Assembly: GCA_903895005.1 (NCBI GenBank)
Contig: CAITSH010000493.1
Span: 1-12,291 of the forward strand
Direction: 5' to 3'
DNA from: an uncultured Pseudomonadota bacterium
GTDB lineage: Bacteria > Pseudomonadota > Gammaproteobacteria > Burkholderiales > SG8-39
Length of the DNA: 12,291 nucleotides
Positions 1-6,628 of the stretch are shown piece by piece. The position numbers were made by a program, and so were the translations under genes. The notes below the pieces were generated by a model. It was not told the DNA's origin and did not search any database. It was given only the letters and a program-made list of their open reading frames with translations. Every line of letters starts with the position of its first letter. Position 1 is the stretch's first letter.

Positions 1-117
1 CTGCGACAGGATGATTTTCGGCGGCTTGCTCGGCCAGGCTTGCGCAAAGGCACCCGCAGCCAGCACGCTTAGTCCGGCTGCCAGCGCAAAACGGATGATA
101 CGGATCGATGCTTTCAT
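1..117 (-). CDS. Bug/TTT-family solute receptor, N-terminus only (partial)
   Basis: The reverse strand reads MKASIRIIRFALAAG then a hydrophobic stretch ending AGAFAQ, a classic Sec signal peptide. It continues AWPSKPPKIILSQ. The Trp/Tyr-Pro-x-Lys-Pro-x-(K/R)-(I/V)-I segment just after cleavage is the hallmark start of mature Bug (TctC-like) periplasmic receptors, which bind carboxylates for tripartite tricarboxylate transporters or sensing. The ATG at 117 is preceded by AGGAGG at a good distance. The gene runs off the left edge, so only 39 codons are visible and the ligand-binding lobes are missing. It lies 67 bp downstream of the extradiol dioxygenase on the same strand, as a probable last or later gene of the catabolic operon. 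Family assignment is from the leader and first mature residues only. Confidence 0.8.
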   Translation of the reverse strand, partial: MKASIRIIRFALAAGLSVLAAGAFAQAWPSKPPKIILSQ

Positions 118-184
118 GTTTTCCTCCTCGGGATTGCCCGCTCATCGCAGGCTGTTTTCGCAGATTGTAAGTGCTTGCCGCGTT

Positions 185-1057
185 CTACGATGCCGATGTG
201 AAACGGAACATTCTTTCGGCCAGCATGATTTTCGCGCTGTCCTTGGGCGCAACTCCCCAGTGATCAACGCGCCCCGGGGGCCATGTCCAGTCCTCAGGGC
301 CGCCGACACGGTAGTCATCACCTACCTCGGAGACCTCCGAGGTGTATTCGATCACCGCACCAAAGGGCGCGATGAAATAACCGAACACGTTGTTGCCGGC
401 ACCGTGTCGTCCCGGGCCCCAAACCGGCGAAAAGCCGTTGTCGCGCATGCGCCCGAAACCGCGCATCACCGTGTCAAGGTCGGTCATCTCAAACGCAATG
501 TGGTTGAGCGATGCGACCTCGGCGTGGGCGTAGGCGATGGCATGATGGACACGGTTGCAACGCACGAAGGTCATCGCGCGGGTACGGTCGGTCACGGTAA
601 AGCCCAGCACGTCCACGGCAAATCGCTCGCAGGCAAGCACGTCCAGCGCGTTGATCACGGTGTGCGTGATGCGCACCGGCGTGTCAGGGCCCGCATCCAC
701 GACGGGTACGCTGGCGTCGCTGACAAAACAGTAAGTCTGCGCTTCCGGTCCTTGCACAAAAAATCCGCTGCCGCCGCCGGGCGCGTCCAGCGCATCAAAG
801 GGGCGAAGAGGGGCGCCTGCGCGCTGAGCACGTTCGCGCAGCTGCGAGAGCTCGGCCGGCGAGCCGCCAAAGCAGACCGAAGCCACAGCCGGCGCAGCCG
901 CCTCGCGCAGGCAAAGAATGTAGGGCTGGTCGCCGCTGCCGCGAAAATACCGTGCACCGCCCTGCTCGCCTGCGGGCAGCAGCCGCCAGACATCGGTCAG
1001 GAATTGCGCCGCCGCGGCGACGCCGCTGACCCGCAATTCAACGCTACGCAAGCGCAT
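185..1057 (-). CDS. type I (VOC-fold) extradiol ring-cleavage dioxygenase
   Basis: Predicted 290-residue vicinal-oxygen-chelate protein with two repeated halves, a usual length for BphC-type catechol meta-cleavage enzymes. The C-terminal half keeps the 2-His-1-Glu iron site: His132 in ITHTV, His186 in LNHIAFE and Glu237 in GAVIEY. It also keeps residues equivalent to the BphC active-site acid/base set: the His171-His172 pair after VRCNR, His218 in GPGRHG, and Tyr238. The N-terminal half has no such ligands, as is normal for the family. I chose the ATG at 1057 because AAGGAG sits 6 nt upstream. An ATG 18 nt earlier (1075) is in frame but has no good site. The start overlaps the end of the flavin monooxygenase by 14 nt, so translation is probably coupled. 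Together they fit hydroxylation then ring opening of a phenolic substrate. The exact catechol is not deducible. Confidence 0.88.
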   Translation of the reverse strand: MRLRSVELRVSGVAAAAQFLTDVWRLLPAGEQGGARYFRGSGDQPYILCLREAAAPAVASVCFGGSPAELSQLRERAQRAGAPLRPFDALDAPGGGSGFFVQGPEAQTYCFVSDASVPVVDAGPDTPVRITHTVINALDVLACERFAVDVLGFTVTDRTRAMTFVRCNRVHHAIAYAHAEVASLNHIAFEMTDLDTVMRGFGRMRDNGFSPVWGPGRHGAGNNVFGYFIAPFGAVIEYTSEVSEVGDDYRVGGPEDWTWPPGRVDHWGVAPKDSAKIMLAERMFRFTSAS

Positions 1058-2666
1058 GCGATTCTCCTTGTGCACTCATTGCGGCGGCGAGCGACGCGAG
1101 GCCGGCATCAAGGCCCGCGGCATCGGCTGCAACCCCATAGACATAATGATCGGGCCGCACAATGGCGGCGGCGCAGGCATGGCGTGCAAACCAGCGCGAC
1201 AGCACGCCCTCGCATTCACTGACGCACCACACCCCGTCCTCGCCGCTCGCAGTGCCAGACTTGTCACCCAGCAGAACGATGCGTGCACTGAGCTTCGCAA
1301 TAATCGGATTCCCCCGCAATCCGGTGGCGATCGCAGGGTCGGTAGTGATAACGCGTACACCGGTGCCTGTGATGTCGTCCAGCAGCGCGGTCTGCACCCC
1401 CGGCTTATCCGGCGCAACGCGCGGCTGCGGGAAAATCGTGCCGTTGGCGGCGTGCTGCGCGGGCGACAGCAGGCAGCCCTCCCCCTGCAGCGGCGGAATC
1501 AGGTCCTGGCGCGCGACGGTCTTGATCTGCCCGCCCGCTTCTGCAAGCAGTCGCACATCGCGCTTTTTCGCCGCCACCGGGTCGCGTTCGCAGATCAACT
1601 GCCCGATGCCCTTGATGAGCGTGGTGAGGCGCCGTACATGGGCGCTGCGTTCGGCCTGGTAGGTATCGAGCAGCGCATCGCCGGCGGTGCCATCGAGAAC
1701 GCGTTTTAATTTCCAGCTGAGATTGGCGACGTCGCGCACGCCCTGGCACATGCCCTGCCCGGTAAACGGCGGTTGCTGGTGCGCTGCATCACCGGCAATG
1801 AAGACGCGGCCGCGCCGCCAGTCGCGCGCCACCAGCGCGTGAAAGCGGTAACTCGCGACACGCCACAACGCGGCCTCATCGGGCTTCAACCAGCGCGACA
1901 GCAGTTTCCAGATTTCGGCCTCGCCTTCCATGGTGCGCGGGTCTTCTCCGGGCAGCAGCATGATCTCCCAGCGCCGGTGACCGCCCGGGCCGATGAGGTA
2001 GGTGGTCGGACGCGCCGGCTCGCAATACTGGATGCTGACATCCGGAAGCTTGGCGAGCCCGCGTTCATTGACCTGCACGTCGACCACGAGCCAGGGTTCG
2101 TCAAAATCCAGATCCTCAAACGGCATATCAAGCAGGCGGCGCACGGTGCTCGAAGCGCCGTCACAGGCGACGACATAGCGGGCACTCACATTGCGCGTTC
2201 CACCGTCTTCGCCGCGCAGGCTCAGGCGCAGGCCTGCGGCGTCCTGTTCCAGCGCGGTGAGCTCGGCTCCCAATACCACTTCAACACCGGCGCGTGACGC
2301 GGCGCCCTTGCGCATGATTTCCTCGACCGGCGGCTGGGTGAACACCACGTTGGGCGGCCAGCCGAGCGGGTAGGGCGGGGGCACCGCCCCAAGGCGCTTG
2401 ATCAGTTGCCCCTCGACGCCGTAATACTCGGAGGGCGTGAAGGGCGCGGTATAGGGCAGCACCGCTTCGACGATGCCAAGGTTCTGGAACACGCGCATGA
2501 TTTCGTGATCCAGCGCGAAAGCGCGTGGCTTGTCATACACGGTTGTCGCCCTGTCGATGGCGAGGGTGCGCACACCCAGCTTGCCGAGCAGGCCGGCGCA
2601 GGTGGCGCCGGCCGGGCCGAAACCGATCACCGCAACATCGAAATCAAACTTGCCCTGGTCAGTCAC
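1044..2666 (-). CDS. MhpA-like FAD-dependent aromatic monooxygenase
   Basis: Predicted 540-residue class A flavoprotein hydroxylase of the MhpA/PheA/UbiH type. These use NAD(P)H, O2 and FAD to hydroxylate a phenol ring, usually ortho to an existing OH. Visible motifs are the Rossmann GxGxxG (GFGPAG, residues 15-20) with acidic Asp38 at the end of strand 2, the DG motif (ACDGASS, Asp169-Gly170) and the FAD-ribityl GD motif (FIAGDAAHQQPP, 292-293), followed by FTGQGMCQGVRDV. Length matches MhpA (about 550). The start is GTG with AGGAGG 7 nt upstream, which overlaps nothing and lies in the 14-bp gap after the Bug-like gene. Its stop overlaps the dioxygenase start. MhpA itself acts on 3-(3-hydroxyphenyl)propionate; the substrate here is unknown, so the MhpA label is family-level. 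Confidence 0.92.
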   Translation of the reverse strand: MTDQGKFDFDVAVIGFGPAGATCAGLLGKLGVRTLAIDRATTVYDKPRAFALDHEIMRVFQNLGIVEAVLPYTAPFTPSEYYGVEGQLIKRLGAVPPPYPLGWPPNVVFTQPPVEEIMRKGAASRAGVEVVLGAELTALEQDAAGLRLSLRGEDGGTRNVSARYVVACDGASSTVRRLLDMPFEDLDFDEPWLVVDVQVNERGLAKLPDVSIQYCEPARPTTYLIGPGGHRRWEIMLLPGEDPRTMEGEAEIWKLLSRWLKPDEAALWRVASYRFHALVARDWRRGRVFIAGDAAHQQPPFTGQGMCQGVRDVANLSWKLKRVLDGTAGDALLDTYQAERSAHVRRLTTLIKGIGQLICERDPVAAKKRDVRLLAEAGGQIKTVARQDLIPPLQGEGCLLSPAQHAANGTIFPQPRVAPDKPGVQTALLDDITGTGVRVITTDPAIATGLRGNPIIAKLSARIVLLGDKSGTASGEDGVWCVSECEGVLSRWFARHACAAAIVRPDHYVYGVAADAAGLDAGLASLAAAMSAQGESHALA

Positions 2667-2680
2667 TTGCCTGCCTCCTG

Positions 2681-3580
2681 CTATTTCGCCTGCGGGGCGA
2701 TGATGCGGCCGAACATTTCATCGTCTTCCTGCATATAGGCGGCGAAGTCGGCGTCGATTTTCCAGCCCAGCGTGTAACCCCGGCTGCGGCATTCCTTGGC
2801 AAAGTCAGCGTCGGCCGCGACCTTGCGCAGGACGGTGACAATGCGGTCCTTGACCGCCGGTTCCAGCCCGGCCGGCGCAACCAGGCCGCGCCAGTGCGCA
2901 ACGCTCCAGTCCAGGCGCGATGCCTCGCGCACCGTCGGCACGTCCGCAAACAACGGGTGGCGCGTGTCCGCCATGGTGGCAAGCGGCCTGATCTTGCCCT
3001 CGAAAATGAGTTCGGGCGCCTCGACCATCGGCACCGGCGCGACATCCACCTCGCCGGCGATGAGCTTGGCGATCCCCTCCTCGCCGCTGATGGTCGGCGT
3101 CCAGCTGACTCGGTCGCCACTGATGCCCGCCTTGTCGAGCAAGCCGAGCAGCGCGAACTTCCACACGCCGAAATCCGGCGATCCTGAACCGCGCAGCGGC
3201 GCGGCGGGTGTGGCACGTGCAGCCTCCAGAAAGTCATCGAGCGTGCGCCAGGGCGAATCGGCACGCACGATGATGGCCGCGGCCTCGACATAGGGCACCG
3301 CGAGCGGGGTGTAGGAGCGCCAGGTCAGGTCGGTGAGGCCCGCGTTCCAGTGCATCATGCCGATCTCGCCGGTGATCATGCCCAGCGTCAGCCCATCCGG
3401 TTTGGCCTGCGCGATGGCGGTGTGGCCCGCGACGGCGCCGGTACGGCTTACCGCCTTCACCGTTACGCCGAGGTGCTTTTCCAGGTAACGCGCCAGCAAC
3501 TGGCTGCGTTTGCCGGTCCCGCCGTCGATGATATAGGGCACGATCAGCTCAATCACCCCGCCCTTGTCAGTGTCTGCCAT
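2681..3580 (-). CDS. Bug/TTT-like solute-binding protein lacking a signal peptide
   Basis: A 299-residue protein clearly of the Bug fold: GGTGKRSQLLARYLEKHLG near the start, KPDGLTLGMITGEIG, then SPWRTLDDFLEAARATP, GEEGIAKLIAGEVDVAPVPM, EGKIRPLATMADTRHPLFADVPTVREA and GLVAPAGLEPAVKDRI, all in family order. It starts MADTDKGGVIELIVPYI with no basic/hydrophobic leader. The reading frame upstream of this ATG carries only a short polar stretch before an in-frame TGA, so a missed leader upstream is ruled out in this sequence. The ribosome site is weak (GGAAAGG, long spacing). It sits between the dehydrogenase (71 bp upstream) and the monooxygenase (14 bp downstream). It may be a cytoplasmic binding protein, or a receptor that lost export. 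Function unknown. Confidence 0.85.
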   Translation of the reverse strand: MADTDKGGVIELIVPYIIDGGTGKRSQLLARYLEKHLGVTVKAVSRTGAVAGHTAIAQAKPDGLTLGMITGEIGMMHWNAGLTDLTWRSYTPLAVPYVEAAAIIVRADSPWRTLDDFLEAARATPAAPLRGSGSPDFGVWKFALLGLLDKAGISGDRVSWTPTISGEEGIAKLIAGEVDVAPVPMVEAPELIFEGKIRPLATMADTRHPLFADVPTVREASRLDWSVAHWRGLVAPAGLEPAVKDRIVTVLRKVAADADFAKECRSRGYTLGWKIDADFAAYMQEDDEMFGRIIAPQAK

Positions 3581-3651
3581 GTGTTTGCTTGCCTTTCCGG
3601 CGTTCAGGTTTTCAATCGTTCAATGGTGCGACGGTTCGATGCTTCGTTCGT

Positions 3652-4422
3652 TTAGTTGTGAACCGAACCGGGATCGATCATCAGGCATTGCCCGGTCATG
3701 TGATCGCTTTCGGAGGAGGCAAGAAAGACCAGACCCCCGGTGATGTCCTCGGCGCGCAGGTGCACCGGCATCGCGCGCGGCCGGAAGGCATGGTCGCGAT
3801 AGTCGGCATCGTCCTCCAATGCCTGTTCGTTGATGCGGCTGGTTACCAGGCCGTAGGCGAGGGTATTCACGCAAATGCCCTCGGGCCCCAGTTCGCGCGC
3901 CAATGAACGTGACATCGCCAGCACCGCGCCCTTGGCCGACACATAGTGCAGCCGGTTGGGCGCCCCCGAATACATCATGGTCGAACCAACATTGATGATC
4001 TTGCCGTAACCCTGCTTGCGCATTTGCGGCAGCACAGCCTTGACGCAGACAAAGGGACCGCGCACGTTGACGGCATAAATGTCGTCCCAGGCGTCGAGCG
4101 CAATGTCACCGACCTTCACCGGCGGGATATTGGATCCTATGGCCGCGTTGTTGAGCAGGATGTCGATGCGCCCGAAACGCTTGACGGCGGAAGCGGCCAT
4201 CGCCGCCACCGAAGCCTCGTCGCGCACGTCCACGTGCACGGCCAGGGCCTCGCCGCCTGCCGCTTCGATTTCCTTGACCGCCGATGCGCAGTCGCGAATA
4301 TCGGCGACCACCACTTTCGCGCCCGCGGCGGCCAGGGCCTTGGCGAAATCGGCACCCAGCGCAGCGCGCTCACCATGCGATCCGCCGGTAACGATGGCAA
4401 CGCGGTTTTCCAGTCGTTTCAT
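3652..4422 (-). CDS. short-chain dehydrogenase/reductase (SDR)
   Basis: Predicted 256-residue classical SDR oxidoreductase. Strand 1 is VAIVTGG (8-14). Asp41 ends strand 2 (VVVADI), which favours NAD over NADP. HVDV (63-66) and NNAAIG (91-96) follow. The catalytic set is Asn119, Ser147, Tyr160 and Lys164 (YVSAK). The end, DHMTGQCLMIDPGS, is typical. The start at 4422 has AAGGA 7-10 nt upstream and gives the usual MKRLENRVAIVTGG opening. The frame stays open a further 62 codons upstream, but that stretch is Arg-rich, overlaps the Bug gene and looks non-coding. The glycine loop is odd: GGSHGERAALG has about four extra residues relative to TGxxxGxG. It lies 40 bp after the exported Bug gene, so it is probably co-transcribed. 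It likely oxidises a hydroxyl on a pathway intermediate (a diol or secondary alcohol); the substrate is unknown. Confidence 0.9.
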   Translation of the reverse strand: MKRLENRVAIVTGGSHGERAALGADFAKALAAAGAKVVVADIRDCASAVKEIEAAGGEALAVHVDVRDEASVAAMAASAVKRFGRIDILLNNAAIGSNIPPVKVGDIALDAWDDIYAVNVRGPFVCVKAVLPQMRKQGYGKIINVGSTMMYSGAPNRLHYVSAKGAVLAMSRSLARELGPEGICVNTLAYGLVTSRINEQALEDDADYRDHAFRPRAMPVHLRAEDITGGLVFLASSESDHMTGQCLMIDPGSVHN

Positions 4423-4462
4423 CCTTGCTTCCTTGTCTTCTGCTTGATCATTTATATAAGGT

Positions 4463-5467
4463 TCAGCGCTTGGCCTGTTTGGCCGCCTTGATGACCTGCC
4501 CCGAGCGTTCGCGATCGGTCTTGAGGAAGGCGGCAAACGCCTCCGGCGAGCTGACCGAGGTCTCGAGAAAGCGTGCGTCCATGAATTCACCGAACCTGGT
4601 TTCGCCAAAGAGTTTCACGAACTCGGCATTGAGCCTGGCGACAACGGCGTCGGGGGTTCCCGCGGGCACCACCAGGCCCCACCACGGCCGAACCGAATAC
4701 TCTCCCAATCCGGCCTCGGCCATCGTCGGCACATCCGGGAAGAGCGCCACGCGTTTTTGCCCGCCTATCGCCAGCGCCTTCAGCCTGCCGCCCTGGATAC
4801 CCCCGACAAAATTGCCCATGCCCATGGACGAGAGCTGGATCTCGCCGGCGATCAGCGCCGTGGCAATTGGGCCGCCTCCTTTATAGGGCACGGCGGTCAT
4901 GTCGGTCTTCCAGCGATCGCGCAACCAGCCGAGAAAAAGATCGGGCGAGGAGTCCGGACCCAGCGTGCCAAAATTGAGCGAGCCGGGTTTGGCCAGCGCG
5001 AGCGCGCGCAACTCCGCCACCGAATTGGCCGGCAGCGCTGCGTTGGCGACCAGCGCCTCGCGCACAAAAAAGAGGTTGGTCACCGGCCGGAAATCCTTGT
5101 CCGGATCGTAGGGCAGTTTATCGAAGCTAAAGGGGTTGCTCGACAGTGCATCGACTCCCAGCACACACAGCGTGTAGCCGTCGGGCGGCGACTTGGCGCA
5201 GGCCTCGGCGCCGATGATCATGTTCCCGCCGGGCTTGTTGTCCACCAGCACCGGCTGGCCGAGGCGCGTGGTGAGCTCCTGTGCGGCGGCGCGCATCACC
5301 ACGTCGGTCACGCTGCCGGCGGCAATGCCGACAATGACCTTGATCGGCTTGTTCGGGTAGGCAGTCTGCGCGCCGGCCCCGCCGGGGGCCAAGGCCAGTA
5401 GCGCCGCGATGGTCCCAAGCGTGGCGACGAGCGCCCTCCCGTGGACGATTTTCCAATTCTCGATCAT
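4463..5467 (-). CDS. exported Bug/TTT-family solute receptor
   Basis: Predicted 334-residue periplasmic binding protein. The N-terminus MIENWKIVHGRALVATLG continues into a hydrophobic core and a GAGAQ cleavage region near residue 33. Then comes the family start YPNKPIKVIVG, then GSVTDVVMR, NKPGGNMIIGAE, SPPDGYTL, KPGSLNFGTLG, YKGGGPIATALIAGE, GRLKALAIGG, LFPDVPTMAEAG and WWGLVVPAGTP. This order and length are textbook Bug (TctC-like) receptor. The ATG at 5467 has AAAGGAGGA directly upstream; the open frame continues 49 codons further but that part is the AT-rich promoter region. It is the first gene of the minus-strand catabolic operon and faces the LysR gene. It probably captures the aromatic acid or a related carboxylate. 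No TctA/TctB membrane genes are in view, which is common for orphan Bug proteins. Confidence 0.93.
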   Translation of the reverse strand: MIENWKIVHGRALVATLGTIAALLALAPGGAGAQTAYPNKPIKVIVGIAAGSVTDVVMRAAAQELTTRLGQPVLVDNKPGGNMIIGAEACAKSPPDGYTLCVLGVDALSSNPFSFDKLPYDPDKDFRPVTNLFFVREALVANAALPANSVAELRALALAKPGSLNFGTLGPDSSPDLFLGWLRDRWKTDMTAVPYKGGGPIATALIAGEIQLSSMGMGNFVGGIQGGRLKALAIGGQKRVALFPDVPTMAEAGLGEYSVRPWWGLVVPAGTPDAVVARLNAEFVKLFGETRFGEFMDARFLETSVSSPEAFAAFLKTDRERSGQVIKAAKQAKR

Positions 5468-5552
5468 GCGTTCCTCCTTTACCGCCGGCCCCGCTTTAAT
5501 GCGCCGGATACCGTGCGGATCCTCTGGTTGCCCGGCAGTGCCGGAAACGCCG

Positions 5553-5574
5553 CTTTTTATGTTCTTTTTATGTT
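5553..5574. repeat. perfect 11-bp tandem repeat in the LysR/Bug intergenic region
   Basis: CTTTTTATGTT occurs twice in direct succession (5553-5563 and 5564-5574) without a mismatch. The period is about one helical turn, so both copies face the same side of DNA. It overlaps the candidate operon promoter, so it may be a regulator or RNA polymerase contact site. Chance duplication in an AT-rich patch is possible. Confidence 0.65.
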
Positions 5575-5582
5575 TTAAGCAA
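5554..5582 (-). promoter_or_regulatory. candidate promoter of the catabolic operon
   Basis: On the minus strand TTGCTT (5582-5577) and TAAAAA (5559-5554) are separated by exactly 17 bp. They match the sigma-70 hexamers at 3/6 and 4/6. The -10 lies in the second 11-bp repeat unit, about 90 bp before the Bug start codon. This weak -35 would suit an activator-dependent LysR target. It is a pattern match only. Confidence 0.4.
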
Positions 5583-5612
5583 ACGGCTTGCGCGCATCCT
5601 ACGCAGCACGCC

Positions 5613-5639
5613 ATAATTTGAAAATCCGATTTTTATTAT
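5613..5639. promoter_or_regulatory. AT-rich palindrome, candidate LysR-type operator
   Basis: The core AAAATC-C-GATTTT (5621-5633) is a perfect inverted repeat, flanked by ATAAT (5613-5617) and ATTAT (5635-5639). It lies 17-43 bp before the LysR start codon. LysR-type regulators commonly bind interrupted dyads in such divergent regions and repress their own gene. A possible LysR promoter (TTGCGC at 5588, CATAAT at 5612, 18-bp spacer) would overlap it. Binding is inferred, not shown. Confidence 0.45.
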
Positions 5640-5655
5640 TGTCTGAATCCAAAAT

Positions 5656-6603
5656 ATGGATATTGGAAGGGCCGACCTCAACCTGCTGGTGGTGTTCGAC
5701 GCGATGCTCGTAAACCAGAGTGTGACCCGTGCGGGCACCGCCATCGGCCTGAGCCAGCCGGCGATGAGTGCCGCGCTCGCCAAGCTGCGTACGCTTTTCA
5801 ACGACCCGCTGTTCGTACGCACCAGCTCGGGCATGAGCCCGACCGCCCTCGCACTGGAACTGGCGGGCCCGGTGCACCAGGTGCTCGACACGGTGAAATC
5901 CGACATCCTGCAAAAATCCAGCTTCAACCCGGCGCGCACGGAACGCAGCTTCGGGTTGATCACACCCGACATAGGCGAATTCGCGCTGCTGCCGAAAATC
6001 TTTACGCGTATCGCCGTCGATGCACCGCACGCCAGGCTGAGGGCCACCTCGATGCCGGCGACCGCGACCGCGCAGGCGCTCGAGTCGGGTGCGGCGGACC
6101 TCGCGGTCGGGTACTTTCCCGACCTCACAGGCGCCGGCTTTTACCAGCAGCGCCTGTTTCGCAACGCGTATATCTGCATGGTGCGCGCCAACCATCCGCG
6201 CATCCACGAACGACTGAGCCTGAAGCAATTCATGGAGGGTGCGCACGCGGTGGTGAGACCCGAGGGGCGCAGCCATATTTTCGAGGTGTTCCTGCAACAG
6301 CGCGGCATCGTGCGCGATGTGCGCCTGGTTATCGCACACTTCACCAGCCTGCTCGCCATCATTGTCGAGTCAGACCTGATCGCCACCGTGCCGCTCGATA
6401 TCGGCGTCGCCTTCGCGCGCCTGGGGCGCGTTAAATTGCTCGCGCCGCCGATCAAGCCGCCCGCGTTTGACGTAAAGCAGTACTGGCACCGGCGCTTCAA
6501 CAAGGACCCGGCCAACATCTGGCTGCGCCGCACCCTGCACAACCTGTTCAGCGACTACGCCGAGCGCACCGCCGCGGACCTCGCCAGGCTGCGCCGCGGC
6601 TGA
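5656..6603 (+). CDS. LysR-family transcriptional regulator (NodD/NahR-like)
   Basis: Predicted 315-residue LTTR. The N-terminal winged helix-turn-helix covers about residues 6-65: DLNLLVVFDAML, SVTRAGTAIGLSQPAMSAALAKLR, then LFNDPLFVRTSSGMSPT. The DPLF(V/I)R segment and the sequence around it fit the NodD/NahR/nitroaromatic-responsive branch. The rest is the periplasmic-binding-like effector domain (RSFGLITPDIGEFALLPKI, DLAVGYFPD, ANHPRI, and ESDLIATVPLDIG). There is no clear Shine-Dalgarno before the ATG. The gene is divergent from the catabolic operon, the standard LTTR arrangement, so it most likely activates that operon in response to an aromatic or acid effector. It ends 26 bp from the convergent glycosyltransferase-like gene, and I see no clear terminator between them. 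Confidence 0.93.
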   Translation: MDIGRADLNLLVVFDAMLVNQSVTRAGTAIGLSQPAMSAALAKLRTLFNDPLFVRTSSGMSPTALALELAGPVHQVLDTVKSDILQKSSFNPARTERSFGLITPDIGEFALLPKIFTRIAVDAPHARLRATSMPATATAQALESGAADLAVGYFPDLTGAGFYQQRLFRNAYICMVRANHPRIHERLSLKQFMEGAHAVVRPEGRSHIFEVFLQQRGIVRDVRLVIAHFTSLLAIIVESDLIATVPLDIGVAFARLGRVKLLAPPIKPPAFDVKQYWHRRFNKDPANIWLRRTLHNLFSDYAERTAADLARLRRG

Positions 6604-6628
6604 AACGCGAAAGCCGCGATACAACACG

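Noticed and set aside
11..1222. Long plus-strand open frame (403 codons) over the dioxygenase, and similar long frames opposite other genes
   Set aside because: It lies antisense to clearly recognisable genes, has low-complexity Arg/His/Ala-rich translation and no family motif or ribosome site; a high-GC shadow.
3581..3651. GAACG/TTCAATCG-rich spacer between SDR and leaderless receptor as a repeat element
   Set aside because: Only short, irregular copies are present, with no clear unit or symmetry.
4423..4608. Extension of the SDR by 62 residues upstream
   Set aside because: It overlaps the end of the receptor gene, is Arg/Ser/Pro-rich and bypasses a good ribosome site before the canonical SDR N-terminus.
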